Origin: Arthrinium phaeospermum
Taxonomy: Eukaryota; Ascomycota; Sordariomycetes; Amphisphaeriales; Apiosporaceae
Assembly (NCBI GenBank): GCA_006503535.1
Contig: QYRS01000003.1
Location: forward strand, 3,658,001 to 3,722,000
Direction: 5' to 3'
Length of the DNA: 64,000 nucleotides
How positions within the stretch are numbered: the first letter of the stretch is position 1; each line of letters opens with the position of its first letter. Shown here in pieces: positions 25,860 to 37,266 of the stretch. Below the pieces are notes generated by a model. The model worked only from the letters and a program-made list of their open reading frames with translations. It was not told where the DNA came from and did not search any database. The position numbers and the translations under genes were made by a program.

Positions 25860-27627
25860 TCAAGTGGCTACGCTGTTGGTGCCAGCAGCACTGCTTCTCC
25901 TCTCGTGGCCCAGCCCAAGAACTTTCTGTATCGACCTCCGGATGGCTTTCCCTGTGCCAGCGCCGTCCTCATGGTTGCCGTTTGCGTCGTGCTGTGTTCC
26001 CGACGTTGCGTTATTGGAGTGGACACCAGTCGCACTCTCCCTCCTCCCGAGGAAGCCTAGGCTCATCCGCCGCGCTGTGCTAGCGTGCGATGCGTTGGAC
26101 TCCCGCTTCTTTTTCTTTATAGCGACCACAGATGTAGGTGCCTCCGTTGACCGGGGCGGCCACTCGCCATCCCGCTTCCATCCAGCCACGCAGGCGCGAA
26201 GCACGTCACCAAGATTGACAGGACATGCCGGTGTCATCGAGTGGACTACAATGCGATCGTATATGGAAGGGTAGGTTGCCGGAGTGATGGAGGCACGCAT
26301 AGGGTTGGCCGGCGGCAAAAGAGGTGGTGGGATAGGAAGCAGAATTTCCACGGGGTAGCTCGAGGAGTCACATCTCGTTGCAACAATCTTGTTCGAGTCG
26401 GCATCCGACGACGAGGCAACAGCAGTCGAGTCTCCAGAATGGTGAGTGCTAGTGGGCGACAACGGCGATATGTGCGGTGCCCCATTATTCGTAGGCGATA
26501 CAGGCGGTGTAGAGCTGGACAGCCGCCAGAAAGATAGTCGACGCGGTGCTGGCGACACGGGCGTCACGGGTGGCTTGGGTTTCACGCGGGCGGTTTTAGC
26601 GGAGGTCCAAGCATCCCGCCGCGCGTTGAAGCAGGCTAGGCCCCCATTCCAGGATTCCTCCTCCCGCACTGCCTTGCGCCTTTTCGCGCGCTTCTCGAGA
26701 CCGGATGATTTGATGACTGATCCCACGGCATCGGGAGAGTCGAAGCGGTAGGCTGAAGGAGATTCACGTTCGTCGACATCGTCGTCGGACAGGTCGGACG
26801 TCCATTCAGCCCGGACCTTGAAATGGGCCGGGTCATCGGAGACGGTACTGTAGACCGACGCGGTATCATCGGCGGATTCGATTTCGTCCACCTCCAAATC
26901 TTCATCACCACTAGAAGGGTGTTCACGTGACTCCTCCCCCTCGTGTGTCTTGACAGGGGTGTCTCCGGGGTGCCGTGTGTCAGCATGGACATGGTGGCTG
27001 TCCTCAGGACTTTGCGCAACCGGTGGCCATGTAAAAGCCCAGTCGCTCCGGATGGTGGCGGACAAGTACTTCTTGACGGCCTCTTTCTGCTTCGTCTTGT
27101 CCCTGCTCACGAGATCGGCGTCGTACTCCGGGCCATTGGTGGGCAGCGGTTGTGGCGGAGGTGAGCGCAATTTGGTCAATGGCAATTTGCCAGTCTTATA
27201 TAAATCAGAGAAGATCATCTTGGATTGGGCCCAAGCCGACAACGTCCCCGTCGCACATTCGAGGGAGGTTGGCAGTAGTGGTCCAGCAGGGTCAGATCCG
27301 ACGGTGGCAACAGCAGCAGGCGGCAGGACATTTATATGCGCCTGAGCTTGTGCTTGTGCTTGGCCAGCTGCATCTCCAGATGGTAGTGCGGAGTGCGGGG
27401 CAGTGACATCGTTTGACGGTGGCATGAGTGGATTCGCCTGGGCTGGGGGAGAGAGCCGGTCAGCAACAAGTTGCAGGGGGACAAGGGGGCGTGGTCGACG
27501 GGACGGCCCAGTGTAAACTTCCCAATCGGCATTGTGCAAATCCAATAAAAATCCGGTCACGCTTTGACGATTAGAGGCAACTTTGGCTCTTGGGGGGAGG
27601 CATTGGGGGGGCCTGGACTCCGGCCAT
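25860..27627 (-). CDS. Protein with DUF4050/Gag1-like C-terminal region; apparent one-base frameshift near the start
   Basis: A long open frame of about 570 codons ends at 25860. The first in-frame codon usable as a start would be GTG at 27560, and no in-frame ATG exists between it and an upstream stop, so the true start lies elsewhere. An ATG in excellent context (CAACATGGCC) at 27627 reads MAGVQAPPMPPPK and then enters the wrong frame at a C6 run (27592-27597). Dropping one C continues as RAKVASNRQSVTGFLLDLHNA. Recognisable segments are SVTGFLLDLHNADWEVY, KEAVKKYLSATIRSDWAFTWP, and the C-terminal YPSIYDRIVVHSM..PVNLGDVLRACVAGWKRDGEWPPR, which I associate with the DUF4050/Gag1-like clamp family, from memory and with moderate confidence. 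The middle is disordered, Ser/Pro/Asp-rich. The molecular role is not known to me. Confidence 0.7.
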
Positions 27628-30413
27628 GTTGGGGTCCCCTCACTGTCCTCAGCGTGTCAAGAAGACGGAAAAACGGGGTAGGAGGTGGTCTCACTCGAGA
27701 GGCTCGGCGCTTGAGCTGCCTGTAAATCGTACGAAGCGAAAGTACTCCTTCCTTAGCGGCAAGCAGCCCGAAGCAGACGGCAGGGGGAGCTCTTTTGCTT
27801 CAGAGGCTAAGGCTAACAAAGGCCAATGGCCAAGGACCAGCAAGGGAACAGAATCAGGTCCCTGCAGACCGAGGTCGACATGCTGACTGTGGCCCCCGAG
27901 TGGTTTATGCCTTGTTCATCATCGTTGTAGAGGAATGATAGCATGGTACGAGTAAGGAAGCAGGATTTTGAGTTGACGGGCATTTGAGTAGTGGTAGCTC
28001 TGGTAGGTAGAATCGAACGAAGAAAGAAGGTAGGTAGGTACTTACCAGAGTCTGGCGGAGCTTGGGTGGGAGGTACTGCTACTGCTGCGGCTTCTGCTGC
28101 TGCTGCTGCTGCTGCTACTGCAACATGGGCGGCGCTACTCTCTTCTGACCTTGGGCGGCTTTGGGAAGGGATCGACGGCTCCCGTGCTAGTTCAGCCTGC
28201 ATAATGGATTGTCTGTCTAAACCGAACGGGAAGGGTGCAGTTTGCTGTTGAGTTGTCTGTCCTGGCTGGTAAGTCTCGGTCTATGCAGATAGGCAATAGG
28301 ATCTTCTCTCGGCTATGCTACAGGCAGGGGGCCTAGGGCTCGCCTCGCCTTAGTTCTGAGCACACACGGGTCGGGAATCCCAGAGCTAAAAACACAACAC
28401 ACACAAAGCCAGAACGGGATTGATTCGCGAAGTCGGTGTGTAGAGGCTAGGCAGAGGGAGGGGGGAGAGAATGAGATAACGGTACGCGCGACGAGGGAAG
28501 GATGAAGATGACAAAAGCCCGATTGAAACGGGTGGTTGCAAGCGGGAACTGACTGTCTTGGTTTCAACCGTTTCCGCCGATGAGTCGTGTCGTGTGACAA
28601 AAGGATCTGCAGCCTTCAACTCTGATTGTGGAGGATCCGGATTCTGGATGAACTATGGAGGGTCACTTTATTCCCATCATCAGCCACACACTTTTAGAGG
28701 CAGATTGCATATTGCAGATTGCAGCTTCCCAGAATCCCAGCTTGAAGTAAGTCTGCTGCAGTGACACTGACACTGCCGACTAAGTATGTAGACCCAAGGA
28801 GGCATGCATAAAGAATTGATACACGAAGGGAATAGCTGGTGCAGTACAGATGCAGGAGGTATGCACGCCTAATACGACGAGACAATTATCCCCTTCCCCT
28901 AGCTCGCATCAAAATGATTGATTGGGTTGCGGGTGTTATTTGCACTCACAGTTTTTTGATGGCTCTCTCTCTCTCTCGGGTCACAAGAGGCGAAAAGCAT
29001 GTAACATGAGATCTCCTGAGCCCCTGCCAAACCGGATGATCGCGACGGACAAGAAGAACAAGGCCAGCCGAACAGTACAGTGGGCGGCCTGTACGTCTCG
29101 GTGTTCTCGTGATAATTGAGCCTTGAAAACGAAATTGCAATCGGGGCAGATTGCTGGATGCTGGATGCTACAGGGCACAAGGTAACAATGTACAGGCCTC
29201 TTCTGTCAGCCCGTCACGAAAACGGCGGCAAATACCGGTTTGCTTCTTTGAACGAATTGCGGGATGATTTTGTGGTGGTGTGACTTTGTGTTCCAATTCC
29301 TGCTGTGCTGGGCCTAGCGAGCCTGTGCTTTAGCGGGGAGCACCGACCCCCGGAAAGAAGTATCAAACCCAAAAACGAAAACACCCAAATTCCAGTTTTG
29401 ATCATCAGACGGACGACGGCGGACGGGGGCGGCCTGACATGCGAGGCGCTTATTAGCAGGCAATTAATTCTCCACAATCTTGCTACAGACTGTATCTTTA
29501 ATTCTTCGTGGTCCAATTCCTACCTTAGGGACAACCTCGGTATATATGAGAGAAAATTCGGGAAGTATGTTAATATGGCTCTGCAGAAGTATATGTGTGG
29601 CCCTTATATTCAGACTCAGAATTGGCGAGAGACATCCATCATTTGGCCTCAAACTACACCTTACCACGCTTGATACCCACAACGACGAGGAGGCGTGATA
29701 TATCTGCACACTTGGATGCCCCTGACATCCAACCACACCCACAGTCGAATTCCACGTGGGCTCACCATGGCTAGAGGCAGGAGGGATGAGATGATACAGT
29801 GATAGTGGCAGATATATCGGGAATGCCTCGTGGCATGCCATGTGTCATAGACAAATTGTCCAGACAATCTCATCTAGTAATGAGTCCATCTCCGCCGTAT
29901 CCCCCTTTTCGGGAGGATGCAGCAGCACGTTTTCGGCGGGTTGCTAACCCTCATTCTCAAGATACTGCACATTGCCTGCCTTAAGTACCTGGCGTCGAGT
30001 AATGGCGCTGCATTACCATGGAAGCCTATCTATCGCATGGAAGCCTATCGCAAAGAAGATGACAGACAGGATAGATAACTTTTTGAGACCCCGTCATTCG
30101 AGCACGTTGCACGTCTAAATTGGCCAGACCACTCTCCTGAAGAGCTCTCATCGATATGGTAATGGCTAGAATTGGCTGTGGGTGGCGCAGCAGCTAGTAT
30201 TGGTTGCAGACCTCATACATACTCAGGTGTGAATCGTCTTAGGCAGGCAGTCAGTCCTCTCGTCTGATGATGTCTTTATGCTCGTGGTTCCTATTTGTAG
30301 GTTCACTTCACAATCATGGCCGGTCGGTGACTCGTAGAGAGCTACAGCCTAGCTAGGGTCCGACTCAGTGCCACCAATCTTCCTCATTTTCGCCGATCTT
30401 TGTCTTTCCAGTC
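27628..30413. other. Long intergenic region
   Basis: No confident gene. On the minus strand 28202-28047 there is an ATG-initiated Ala-rich open frame ending at a strong donor (G|GTAAGTACC), but no convincing partner exon was found. A (CTG)7 tract lies at 28094-28114. AGGTAGGTAGGTAC motifs occur near 28028. The right part is the 3' flank of the next minus-strand gene. Confidence 0.45.
28094..28114. repeat. (CTG)7 trinucleotide microsatellite
   Basis: Seven perfect CTG units inside a longer CTG/GCT-like stretch (about 28080-28130). On the minus strand it would encode an alanine run in the weak open frame 28202-28047. Confidence 0.8.
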
Positions 30414-31261
30414 CTATCCTTCATCGTCAATAGCTGATCGAGAGGCAGGATCGGAAACACCAGAGACCTCCTCAGAGGGTGTAGGAGCAGCAGGAGCACT
30501 ACCGGACCCAGTCTCAGGGGCAACAGGAGGAGCAGCCGTAAGCCCAGTGCGCATCCGGCTCTCGGCCACCAGGGACTCGAACTTGGCCTGCAGCTCGTCC
30601 TCGTCGACGAAGTCCACTCCGAGTTTTTCGGCGAGCGTCTTCTTGCGTCGTGGCTTCTTCTTCTTCTCCTTGGGCGGCGGGGGCGGCGGGGGCGGCGGGG
30701 GCATCGGCGGCAGGGCGGCAGCTGCTAGGACGGGGGACTCCGGAGCCATCAGCTCCGCCTCCATCTCGTCGATGAGGCTCATGTCCTGATCATCACCAAC
30801 ATAGGCATCGGGGAGACGGAGATCGTCGGGGAGCTCGTTGTTGTTGTCGGCGTTGCTGTCGCCTCCTTCATCTGCAGCGCTGGTCTTGGCAGCCGAAGCC
30901 TCGGCGGCGGCATCGTCGGCATTAGAGATGAGGATAGGCTTCGACGTTGAAGCAGCGGGTGCAGCAGAAGAGCGACGACCCGGTCCCTTCTGTACCTATT
31001 TGTAGTATCAATGGTAAGCCTTACACGTACTGCTGCAGGAATAGGGGAGCCATCACCGAGCACTATGACAGCATATTCATAGCCACAGGGGCAAGAAGCT
31101 CTCACCTCGTTAAGAAACGTCTGCCGTCCCCTTTTCGGAAGTCGTGAGAGCGCCAAGCGCAGCGCATGCCGCTTCGACTTCTCGGAAGCCCCCGACCGCC
31201 AGCTGTTGCGTCGGTAGCGGCGGATGGCGCGTTTTTCAGCATCGGTGTAGAACTGAACCAT
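30414..31261 (-). CDS. Small hypothetical protein, basic N-terminus and proline-rich C-terminus
   Basis: Two exons: 31261-31106 (ATG in CCAAGATGG context) and about 30995-30414, joined by an intron of about 110 nt with donor GAG|GTGAGA. Two acceptors six bases apart (TAG at 30996, CAG at 30990) keep the same frame, giving 245 or 243 residues. Exon 1 encodes a very basic segment (MVQFYTDAEKRAIRRYRRNSWRSG, HALRLALSRLPKRGRQTFLNE) that looks helical. Exon 2 holds an Ala/Asp/Asn-rich acidic linker, then MSLIDEMEAEL, a run of about ten prolines, the basic cluster KEKKKKPRRKK, LAEKLGVDFVDEDELQAKFESLV, and a Pro/Ala tail. I do not recognise the family. The charged layout suggests a nuclear protein, but that is inference. 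The two exons are in different frames and only make sense when spliced. Confidence 0.65.
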
Positions 31262-32262
31262 CTTGGCTTGAAGTGCTTTTGATGAGATGGTTACGAGGCT
31301 ACGGTGCTGAGGGTTTGATGATGTCGTCGCAGGTCGCAAAAGGGGGTCGAATAGTCACACGATCTTCGTGAGCATAAGTATGCAACTGTTATGCTATAGT
31401 CGCCGTACGGTATGTATGTCGCCGACGATAGGGGCCAAAGAGATTTACAAGTAGCAAGGTAGTGCTTGTGATGAAAGTTTGGTTCCGTTACGAATAATTC
31501 AGCAATGCAAATGCCGGCGACCTTTATAGGCGCAGAACCAGAGTGGAAGCATTCACAACTAGACAATAATCGAGCTCGGCGCTTCTTTGTATTCACACTC
31601 ACCGTTGGAGAGCCGATTGAGAACCAACATATGGCCGACAAATTTCAAACATGGGCACATTTGCAAGAAACGCACAAGAAACTTCGATCCCATCGTTACG
31701 GGTTCGGCGACGGCAATGTTGGTGGCCTTCTAAACACCATGGTGTCAGAACTCACTGCAAGAGAATGAATACACTGGGGGCTATGTTGTATTCACCATCA
31801 CCGATATATGTTCATCCTTGGTGCTGTTGGAAGAAAGGCACAGGACGTGTATGTATTCTCAGATCGGTGAACAGACCTGGTAAGCGACTTTCGGTATTTA
31901 TTTCACGTTATCACAGTGTCCTATAAGGAATGGAGTATTCGCTTATTCGGGAGGTTTTTATTACTCCCTCTTGAGATGTCCTGTTCACTCCAAAAAGATT
32001 CCCAGGAAAAGGTCAAGTCCTCAATGTTGATCTGGTATGGTCTCTCGATGGGAATAAGGGGGTATCTGAAAGCAGCTATGCAGTACACTTCATTCATACA
32101 CTTAATTAACTCTTCTCTACTCCTCTCTTCCGTGTCCGCTTGCTACAGATATGCTGAGCTGTGGTCGCTTCTTCTTCTTCCGCTTCTTTAATAAAACATT
32201 ATTCATCATCCGCAAATTATTGACCAGACCATCTGCTCCCCTGAAAAAGAAAAAAGCTCTTA
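31262..32262. other. Spacer with no supported gene
   Basis: Contains the promoter of the proline-rich protein gene (left part). Small open frames on both strands show no gene-like features. Confidence 0.45.
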
Positions 32263-32658
32263 TCACAATTTGGCCTTGATGGGTTCAATAGCAACCTTGG
32301 CTTCGATGATTAGTATAGGCACTTTCTCCTGTGCGTATTCCCAGCGCGCCGTAACGTCTTTGACGGGCGTCGAAGGGAGCATAAAAGATTCAACGGCGTG
32401 GTAATCCGGATAGGGCACGTAACGGCACCTATGCGAGTTGCTATTGGTCCGGTCGATCACGAAGATGCCGTGTTGTGGTGATACCCCCAACGCATCCGCC
32501 AGGTTTACAGGATAGTTCTTTCGGCGGTGTGAAAAACCCCCATAAGCTCGTGGATGGTAGGTTGCGACAGGAGTGTGCTGCAATGCCCAGGTTGTCGCAA
32601 ACGCTTCCCTTTCGCTTTGTTGGCAGTGGACGAGAGTCTGATCTGCTCCAGCCGCCTA
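32263..32658 (-). other. Orphan open frame of about 131 codons, possible terminal exon
   Basis: The frame runs from just after a TAG at 32659-32661 (within AACTGCCTAG, which would be a good 3' splice site) to a TGA at 32263. It reads like protein (SEREAFATTWALQHTPVATYHP, GIFVIDRTNSNSHRCRYVPYPDYH, WEYAQEKVPILIIEAKV), but its only in-frame ATG is internal. It could be the last exon of a gene whose upstream exons would have to overlap PEX33, a relic, or chance. No family recognised. Confidence 0.25.
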
Positions 32659-32718
32659 GGCAGTTGTAGTAAAGTTGGTAACGCCATCGACCTGTGCCAG
32701 CGCCGCAGCGGGGTGTTG

Positions 32719-33801
32719 CTATCTCGCTGCTGCGGTGGGGAACATTCTCGATGAGAGAAAGACGCCCTTGACGCTGCGGATGGCGTCTTTCGTCTTCTTG
32801 TACTCGTCGTCTTCCTGCTGGCCAGTTCGGCCCATCCTTGTGAGACCGTACATGGAGGCTGACTCGGACCAGGGAGGGTATCGGTAAACCTTGTCGACTT
32901 CGTCTCTCAGTTCACATACGCCAGAATGCAGGTTCGAGGTGTCCTCGGCCCGCTTCGTGTACATGTCGGACAGCTCCTTGACGGCCGAGGACAGCCGCGC
33001 GAGTCGCCGAGCCTGTGCATCGACCGTGGATTCTGCTGTGCCGGAAGCACCTCGAGAGAGCGCAACGGAAGCCGGTGGGGGCGAGGTCTGCGTGCCGATG
33101 TCGCGGTGGAACATCTCGGTCGGGTCGTCGCAGCTGCTGCTCTTGTCGTCTTCTGCGTCGGTGTAGGCCTCGGACTGTGACCGCAGAGGTTTACCGTTCT
33201 TGTATGGCACCTCGCTCACGAGACCCTCGAGCTTCTCCACCATGTTCGACAACTTGTCGTTTACGTGTGTGTAGTAGTCAGACCGCGCCTCGGTTTGGGT
33301 CTCGACCATCGGGCTGACGACGAACCGCGCGGCGCCGTATATCACTGACCATGCTGTGCCGGAAACGGCACCAATATCAAGAAGGCGGGATGGAGTAATG
33401 AGGGGTGGGGGTCGAGGAGAATGGGTCAGGAACTCGGGGTAGGTGACAATCGGTGGCGTGTCGCTCGTCGTAGATGCTGGTGGTGTCGGTGGTGTTGTCT
33501 GCGGCATTGTAGGTTCTCCAGCGGTGACCTTCTCTGGCACGGTTTCTGGTTCTTGCTCGGGGGAAGCCGATGGCGAGGCAGAAATGGATTCTGTCTCTTT
33601 CTGTTCTGAAAGGAGCTTCTCGATGTCATCGTGTTGCAGGTCCTTAGTCTTGAGGAACTCGACCGTCTTATCGCGAGATTGTCCTCGGACGCTCTCGTCG
33701 GCTAAGAACCTACGCGCCTGGTCTATGGTGGTTGGTTCAGAGCCTGTAGACTCCGATGCGCCTTGTGCCGGAGCATCGGCCTTCTGGTCTTCTTCAGCCA
33801 T
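32719..33801 (-). CDS. pex33: Pex14/17-type peroxin (PEX33)
   Basis: Peroxisomal docking-complex component for import of matrix proteins carried by Pex5/Pex7. A single exon from ATG 33801 (context CAATATGGC) gives 360 residues; the open frame further upstream has only a TTG. Residues about 25-66, IDQARRFLADESVRGQSRDKTVEFLKTKDLQHDDIEKLLSE, match the Pex14 N-terminal domain. The Pro/Thr-rich linker that follows leads to TPSRLLDIGAVSGTAWSVIYGAARFVVSPMV, a moderately hydrophobic segment that could be the membrane contact. A predicted coiled coil (KLSNMVEKLEGLVSEV, RRLARLSSAVKELSDMY) and a basic tail follow. This arrangement resembles PEX33 (Pex14/17) of Neurospora and other filamentous ascomycetes better than true PEX14, because of the short length and the Pex17-like C-terminal half. 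Confidence 0.8.
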   Translation of the reverse strand: MAEEDQKADAPAQGASESTGSEPTTIDQARRFLADESVRGQSRDKTVEFLKTKDLQHDDIEKLLSEQKETESISASPSASPEQEPETVPEKVTAGEPTMPQTTPPTPPASTTSDTPPIVTYPEFLTHSPRPPPLITPSRLLDIGAVSGTAWSVIYGAARFVVSPMVETQTEARSDYYTHVNDKLSNMVEKLEGLVSEVPYKNGKPLRSQSEAYTDAEDDKSSSCDDPTEMFHRDIGTQTSPPPASVALSRGASGTAESTVDAQARRLARLSSAVKELSDMYTKRAEDTSNLHSGVCELRDEVDKVYRYPPWSESASMYGLTRMGRTGQQEDDEYKKTKDAIRSVKGVFLSSRMFPTAAAR

Positions 33802-35841
33802 ATTGTGCGGTGGTGCTACGTAGGGTTGTAAGCGATACAAGCCTTCCTAACTTGGGCGACTGTGGATGGGAAAAGAATGCATCAGTAAATATGAGCGACT
33901 GTGGATGGATGTCATATGTATGCCTCGGCAGCTTCAGCTAAAGTTGGGAAGACAGGCTGGGGCTCCCCACACTGTTAGACGCCCCCGTTGTTCTTGCCCC
34001 GATCCGATGTCTAGCGCATGTACCTGCCAGCCCGTTAAGTACGGGTAAATGTTGGGAGGCAGGTACCTACACAGAAGTGACACTGAATAAATACCGGAAT
34101 AGTCGCCGATGCTTAAAGCACTCGAATAAAATGATTAATGGTATATTATACGGGTGTAAAACCCGATTACTACTCTTATATCATTATTATATATCGCTAG
34201 CTGTCGGGAAAAGCCTAGCTGTTTGGTTAGTCTGGTATCTTGTTCATGCCCCTACCTGCTCGAGTTGATACCTTCTCTGGCAATAGCATTCAAGCCTGAT
34301 ATTCCTACCTACAAGCAGGTAGCATACAAAGAAGTATGCACAGTCTGCAGGTTATATAAGGATGCCAGTCCAAATGTTTCCATTCCACTTCACTTCTAGA
34401 AACCACGGAAGTAAGGTTCAATCAAGACGTAGCATTGAAGTACCTGACCCTTCACCTTGAGCCTCACCGAGGATCCCAGTAACTGATCTCACGTGACTTT
34501 ACATGTACCGGAAGCGCCAGCCGGTATGAACCGCGACTCAATGCGGTCTCGTTCGGGAATTCAATCATAATAATTCCTGATGTGAGCTGGGCGGCTGCTG
34601 TTGCGTTGCTCTCATTTAGCTACCTATTCTTGTAACCAGGGTCTGCATACTATCACGCTCGCAGAGGGTCCTCGATACAAGTGTCGCGTCCGCTAATAAG
34701 GTTAGTTGATCTTCCAACGCCAGCCGTACGGTGGATCGGCGTTGCCCAGATCTCGGTCCTTCAAACCTCCAAGACTCAATCAGCCTGTTCATCTTCACTC
34801 TTCGTTCATAAGCGACCTGCCTGCCGCCACACCCCGTTCAACCCCCGAATCCAGGCCAAAAGGCGAGTAAGCGCATCTTGGTCCGACGCAGTACCTCGTT
34901 CAGCTCACTACCCAGACTAAATCGGTGTGACGCAAAAAGGGGATCTGCGAGCCAATCGAGTGCAACTCCACGTCAGAAACCCATTTCACCCATTCCATCC
35001 AATCCGTACAGCACCCGCGCAATCAATCAATCTCAATCAAGCCAGCACAGCCAGCTTTGCCCGAGACCAGGGGGGCGGCGTAACGAAACTGCAGGAACCC
35101 AATCGACAGGGTCTGCGCAGCTTGGCCAGGTAAGCCACATTGGGACAGAAGTAAAAAAAGGACATCAAGCATCTACATATTTTAGACTTGTCGTAAGTGT
35201 GAGCCGCCGGCATATCTTCTTTTCTCCCTGTCATATTCTCGCCCTCCCCTCCTCATTTATTCTCCGCCTCGCGACATATTCATCCGTTTCCGATTGGTTC
35301 AAGTGAATATAAGAGAGAATACGTCAAGTAGTATGTCGTAATAAGGGGTGGACAAAAGAAACCATTTGATAGCAAACAAACCACACGTACTTGTGTATCC
35401 GTCAAATGGGGAGTGGCATTGGATCGGATCGGTTTCAGGGTGCAGCTACTTGAGGCTTGAGCTCGACCTACTTCCCACGTGCGGCTTGCCGTTGGTTCCA
35501 ACAAGGGAACCTTAGACGAAGGCATCTGGTTGGCAGCACAAAGGCTTTGGGAATTGCCATCTACCTAGCCTGGGGGGCGCCTCGTCTGTACCCTGACCAC
35601 AACCAGTCTGGTCGAACGTGTCACGGCTACCTCTAAACGCCGCAAGCTTAATTCGACCTCTCAGCCCACCCCAAAGGCATACATCGAACCTCCAAAAATC
35701 ATTACCCTTGCATCCCTCCCATCGCCAGTTCAGCGCGACAACCAACCCATATATCCCCATCGTGATCCCCGCCTCGTCCATCTCCATCCCATCCCACCAA
35801 CCCACATTCGATACATACATACCCCTGGATTGTTTCTCGCC
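33802..35841. other. Divergent intergenic region between PEX33 and IES2
   Basis: No supported gene. An AT-rich patch at about 34070-34240 stands out against its surroundings. Several TACCTACC/AGGTACCT motifs (34058, 34255, 34305) and a CAAT tandem near 35022-35038 are present. The ends are the divergent promoters of PEX33 and IES2. Confidence 0.5.
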
Positions 35842-37266
35842 ATGGCATCCCGTCCTCGCCGCGCAGCCGCGCAGAAGGCAAACACGGCAATTACTGACAT
35901 GGTCGACAGCGACAATATTACAAGTAGTCGAACCGGCAGGATTATGTCTTCCAGGACTTCATCGCGTCGGTCTGAGGGTAAGAGCGCCGTAGCAACTGTC
36001 ACACGCGGCCCTCCATCGTCTCCCTCGGATTCTAACCAGCATATGCATATTACAGTCAAGTTACCCGCCAGCAAGCTCCGCCAGGCCACTACCAGTCGCC
36101 CCACAAGCTCGTCCTCTGCCAAGGCCTCCGTCATTGCCCGGGAGGGCTTCATCGGTGGCGAGATACTGTCGGGCAAGAGGACTCGAGTGCAGAAGAAGAG
36201 CTACACGCTCGATTCGAGTGATGAGGATGACGACGCCGAAGGTGAGGAGGATGCCGAAGGAGAGGACGACGACATGATCGAGGTCGGTGAGGATGATGAT
36301 GCCGAGGGCGAGATCGTGGTGGACGATACCATGGACCTTGATGCCGACGGCGACGAGGATGATGCCCTCGGTGAGGAGGACGCCGAAGGTGAAGAAGACG
36401 ACATGGACGTTGATATGACGCCGTCAGCGCCCACGATCAAGGTCTCAAGGCCCACCAAGGCAACCAGCTCCGCAAAGAACAAGACGCCAACCAAGGCGGC
36501 CAGTAAGCCCGTCATCCAAGCTAAGGACAGTGACGACGAGGAGCTCAGTGAACTCGAGAGCGAAGATGAGATCCAGGACACCGTGAAGGTCGGCGGTGGA
36601 GATGACCCAGATGAGGATGCCGAAGGCGAAGAAGATGACGAGATCGAGGCTACCGGACAGCTGCAAGAGGATGACGACGATGATCTCGGGAGCGACGATG
36701 AGGATGGCGAGGCCCCCGATTTGACTAAGATGACTAAACGACAGCGAGCACGATTTGAGGATGACGCCGACGGTAGTCTGCTGAAGTTGTCTGATGGTAA
36801 CCATCTCCCCACTCTATTTGCTCAAGTGGTGAACTTTGCTGACCCCCCTTATGTAGAGGTTCAAGCCAAGAAGGTCTTCACTGCGGAAGAGATCTCTATG
36901 CGGCGCGCAGAAATGGCTCGTCGACGACGCAATCTTAGCGAGAAGCGCAACGAGGAAGTCAAGGTAGGTCCTTTGGCTTGAGCGTCTCTCGGCTGGGTAC
37001 ATGATACTAAACGAGTTATCTAGATGGAAACCATCAACAAGCTTCTCAAGAAGCAGGCCCCCAAGGCTAAGACCAAGGCACAACTCGCCAATGACGAGTC
37101 TGAAGCCGCAGAACTGAACAAGGCGGACCCCATGTTTGTTCGATGGATCAGCAACAAGGATGGCAACCGCATCGCCGTCCCCGAGGAGATGCTTGGCGGC
37201 CCCCTGGGCAAGGTGTTCACCCCTGGCGGCCTGCGAAGTGGGAAGATGGTGGAGGAGGTCTCCTAG
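35842..37266 (+). CDS. ies2: INO80 chromatin-remodelling complex subunit IES2 (PAPA-1 domain)
   Basis: Subunit that stimulates the ATPase of the INO80 nucleosome remodeller. Three exons (35842-36796, 36857-36963, 37024-37266) encode 434 residues. The start is ATG 35842; the upstream in-frame codon is TTG. The N-terminal half is disordered and very acidic, with repeated EDAEGEEDD-type blocks (about residues 125-300). The conserved PAPA-1-like region is LTKMTKRQRARF, then VFTAEEISMRRAEMARRRRNLSEKRNEEVKMETINKLLKKQAPK across exons 1-3. The tail (ADPMFVRWIS, VPEEMLGGPLGKVF) is also conserved. Intron 1 is 60 nt, a multiple of three with no in-frame stop, so retention would insert 20 residues between LKLSD and EVQAKK. 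Intron 2 starts GTAGGT; both introns end TAG. No HIT zinc finger is visible. Confidence 0.92.

Noticed and set aside
28047..28202. Ala-rich minus-strand open frame with a good GTAAGT donor as first exon of the DUF4050-like gene
   Set aside because: The intron would be about 466 nt, with only AAG/GAG acceptors in the right phase. The ATG at 27627 plus one homopolymer base explains the start better.
34878..35306. 142-codon plus-strand open frame left of IES2
   Set aside because: It begins with TTG, is Ser/Gln/Pro-rich without motifs, and has no splice support; probably leader sequence of IES2.
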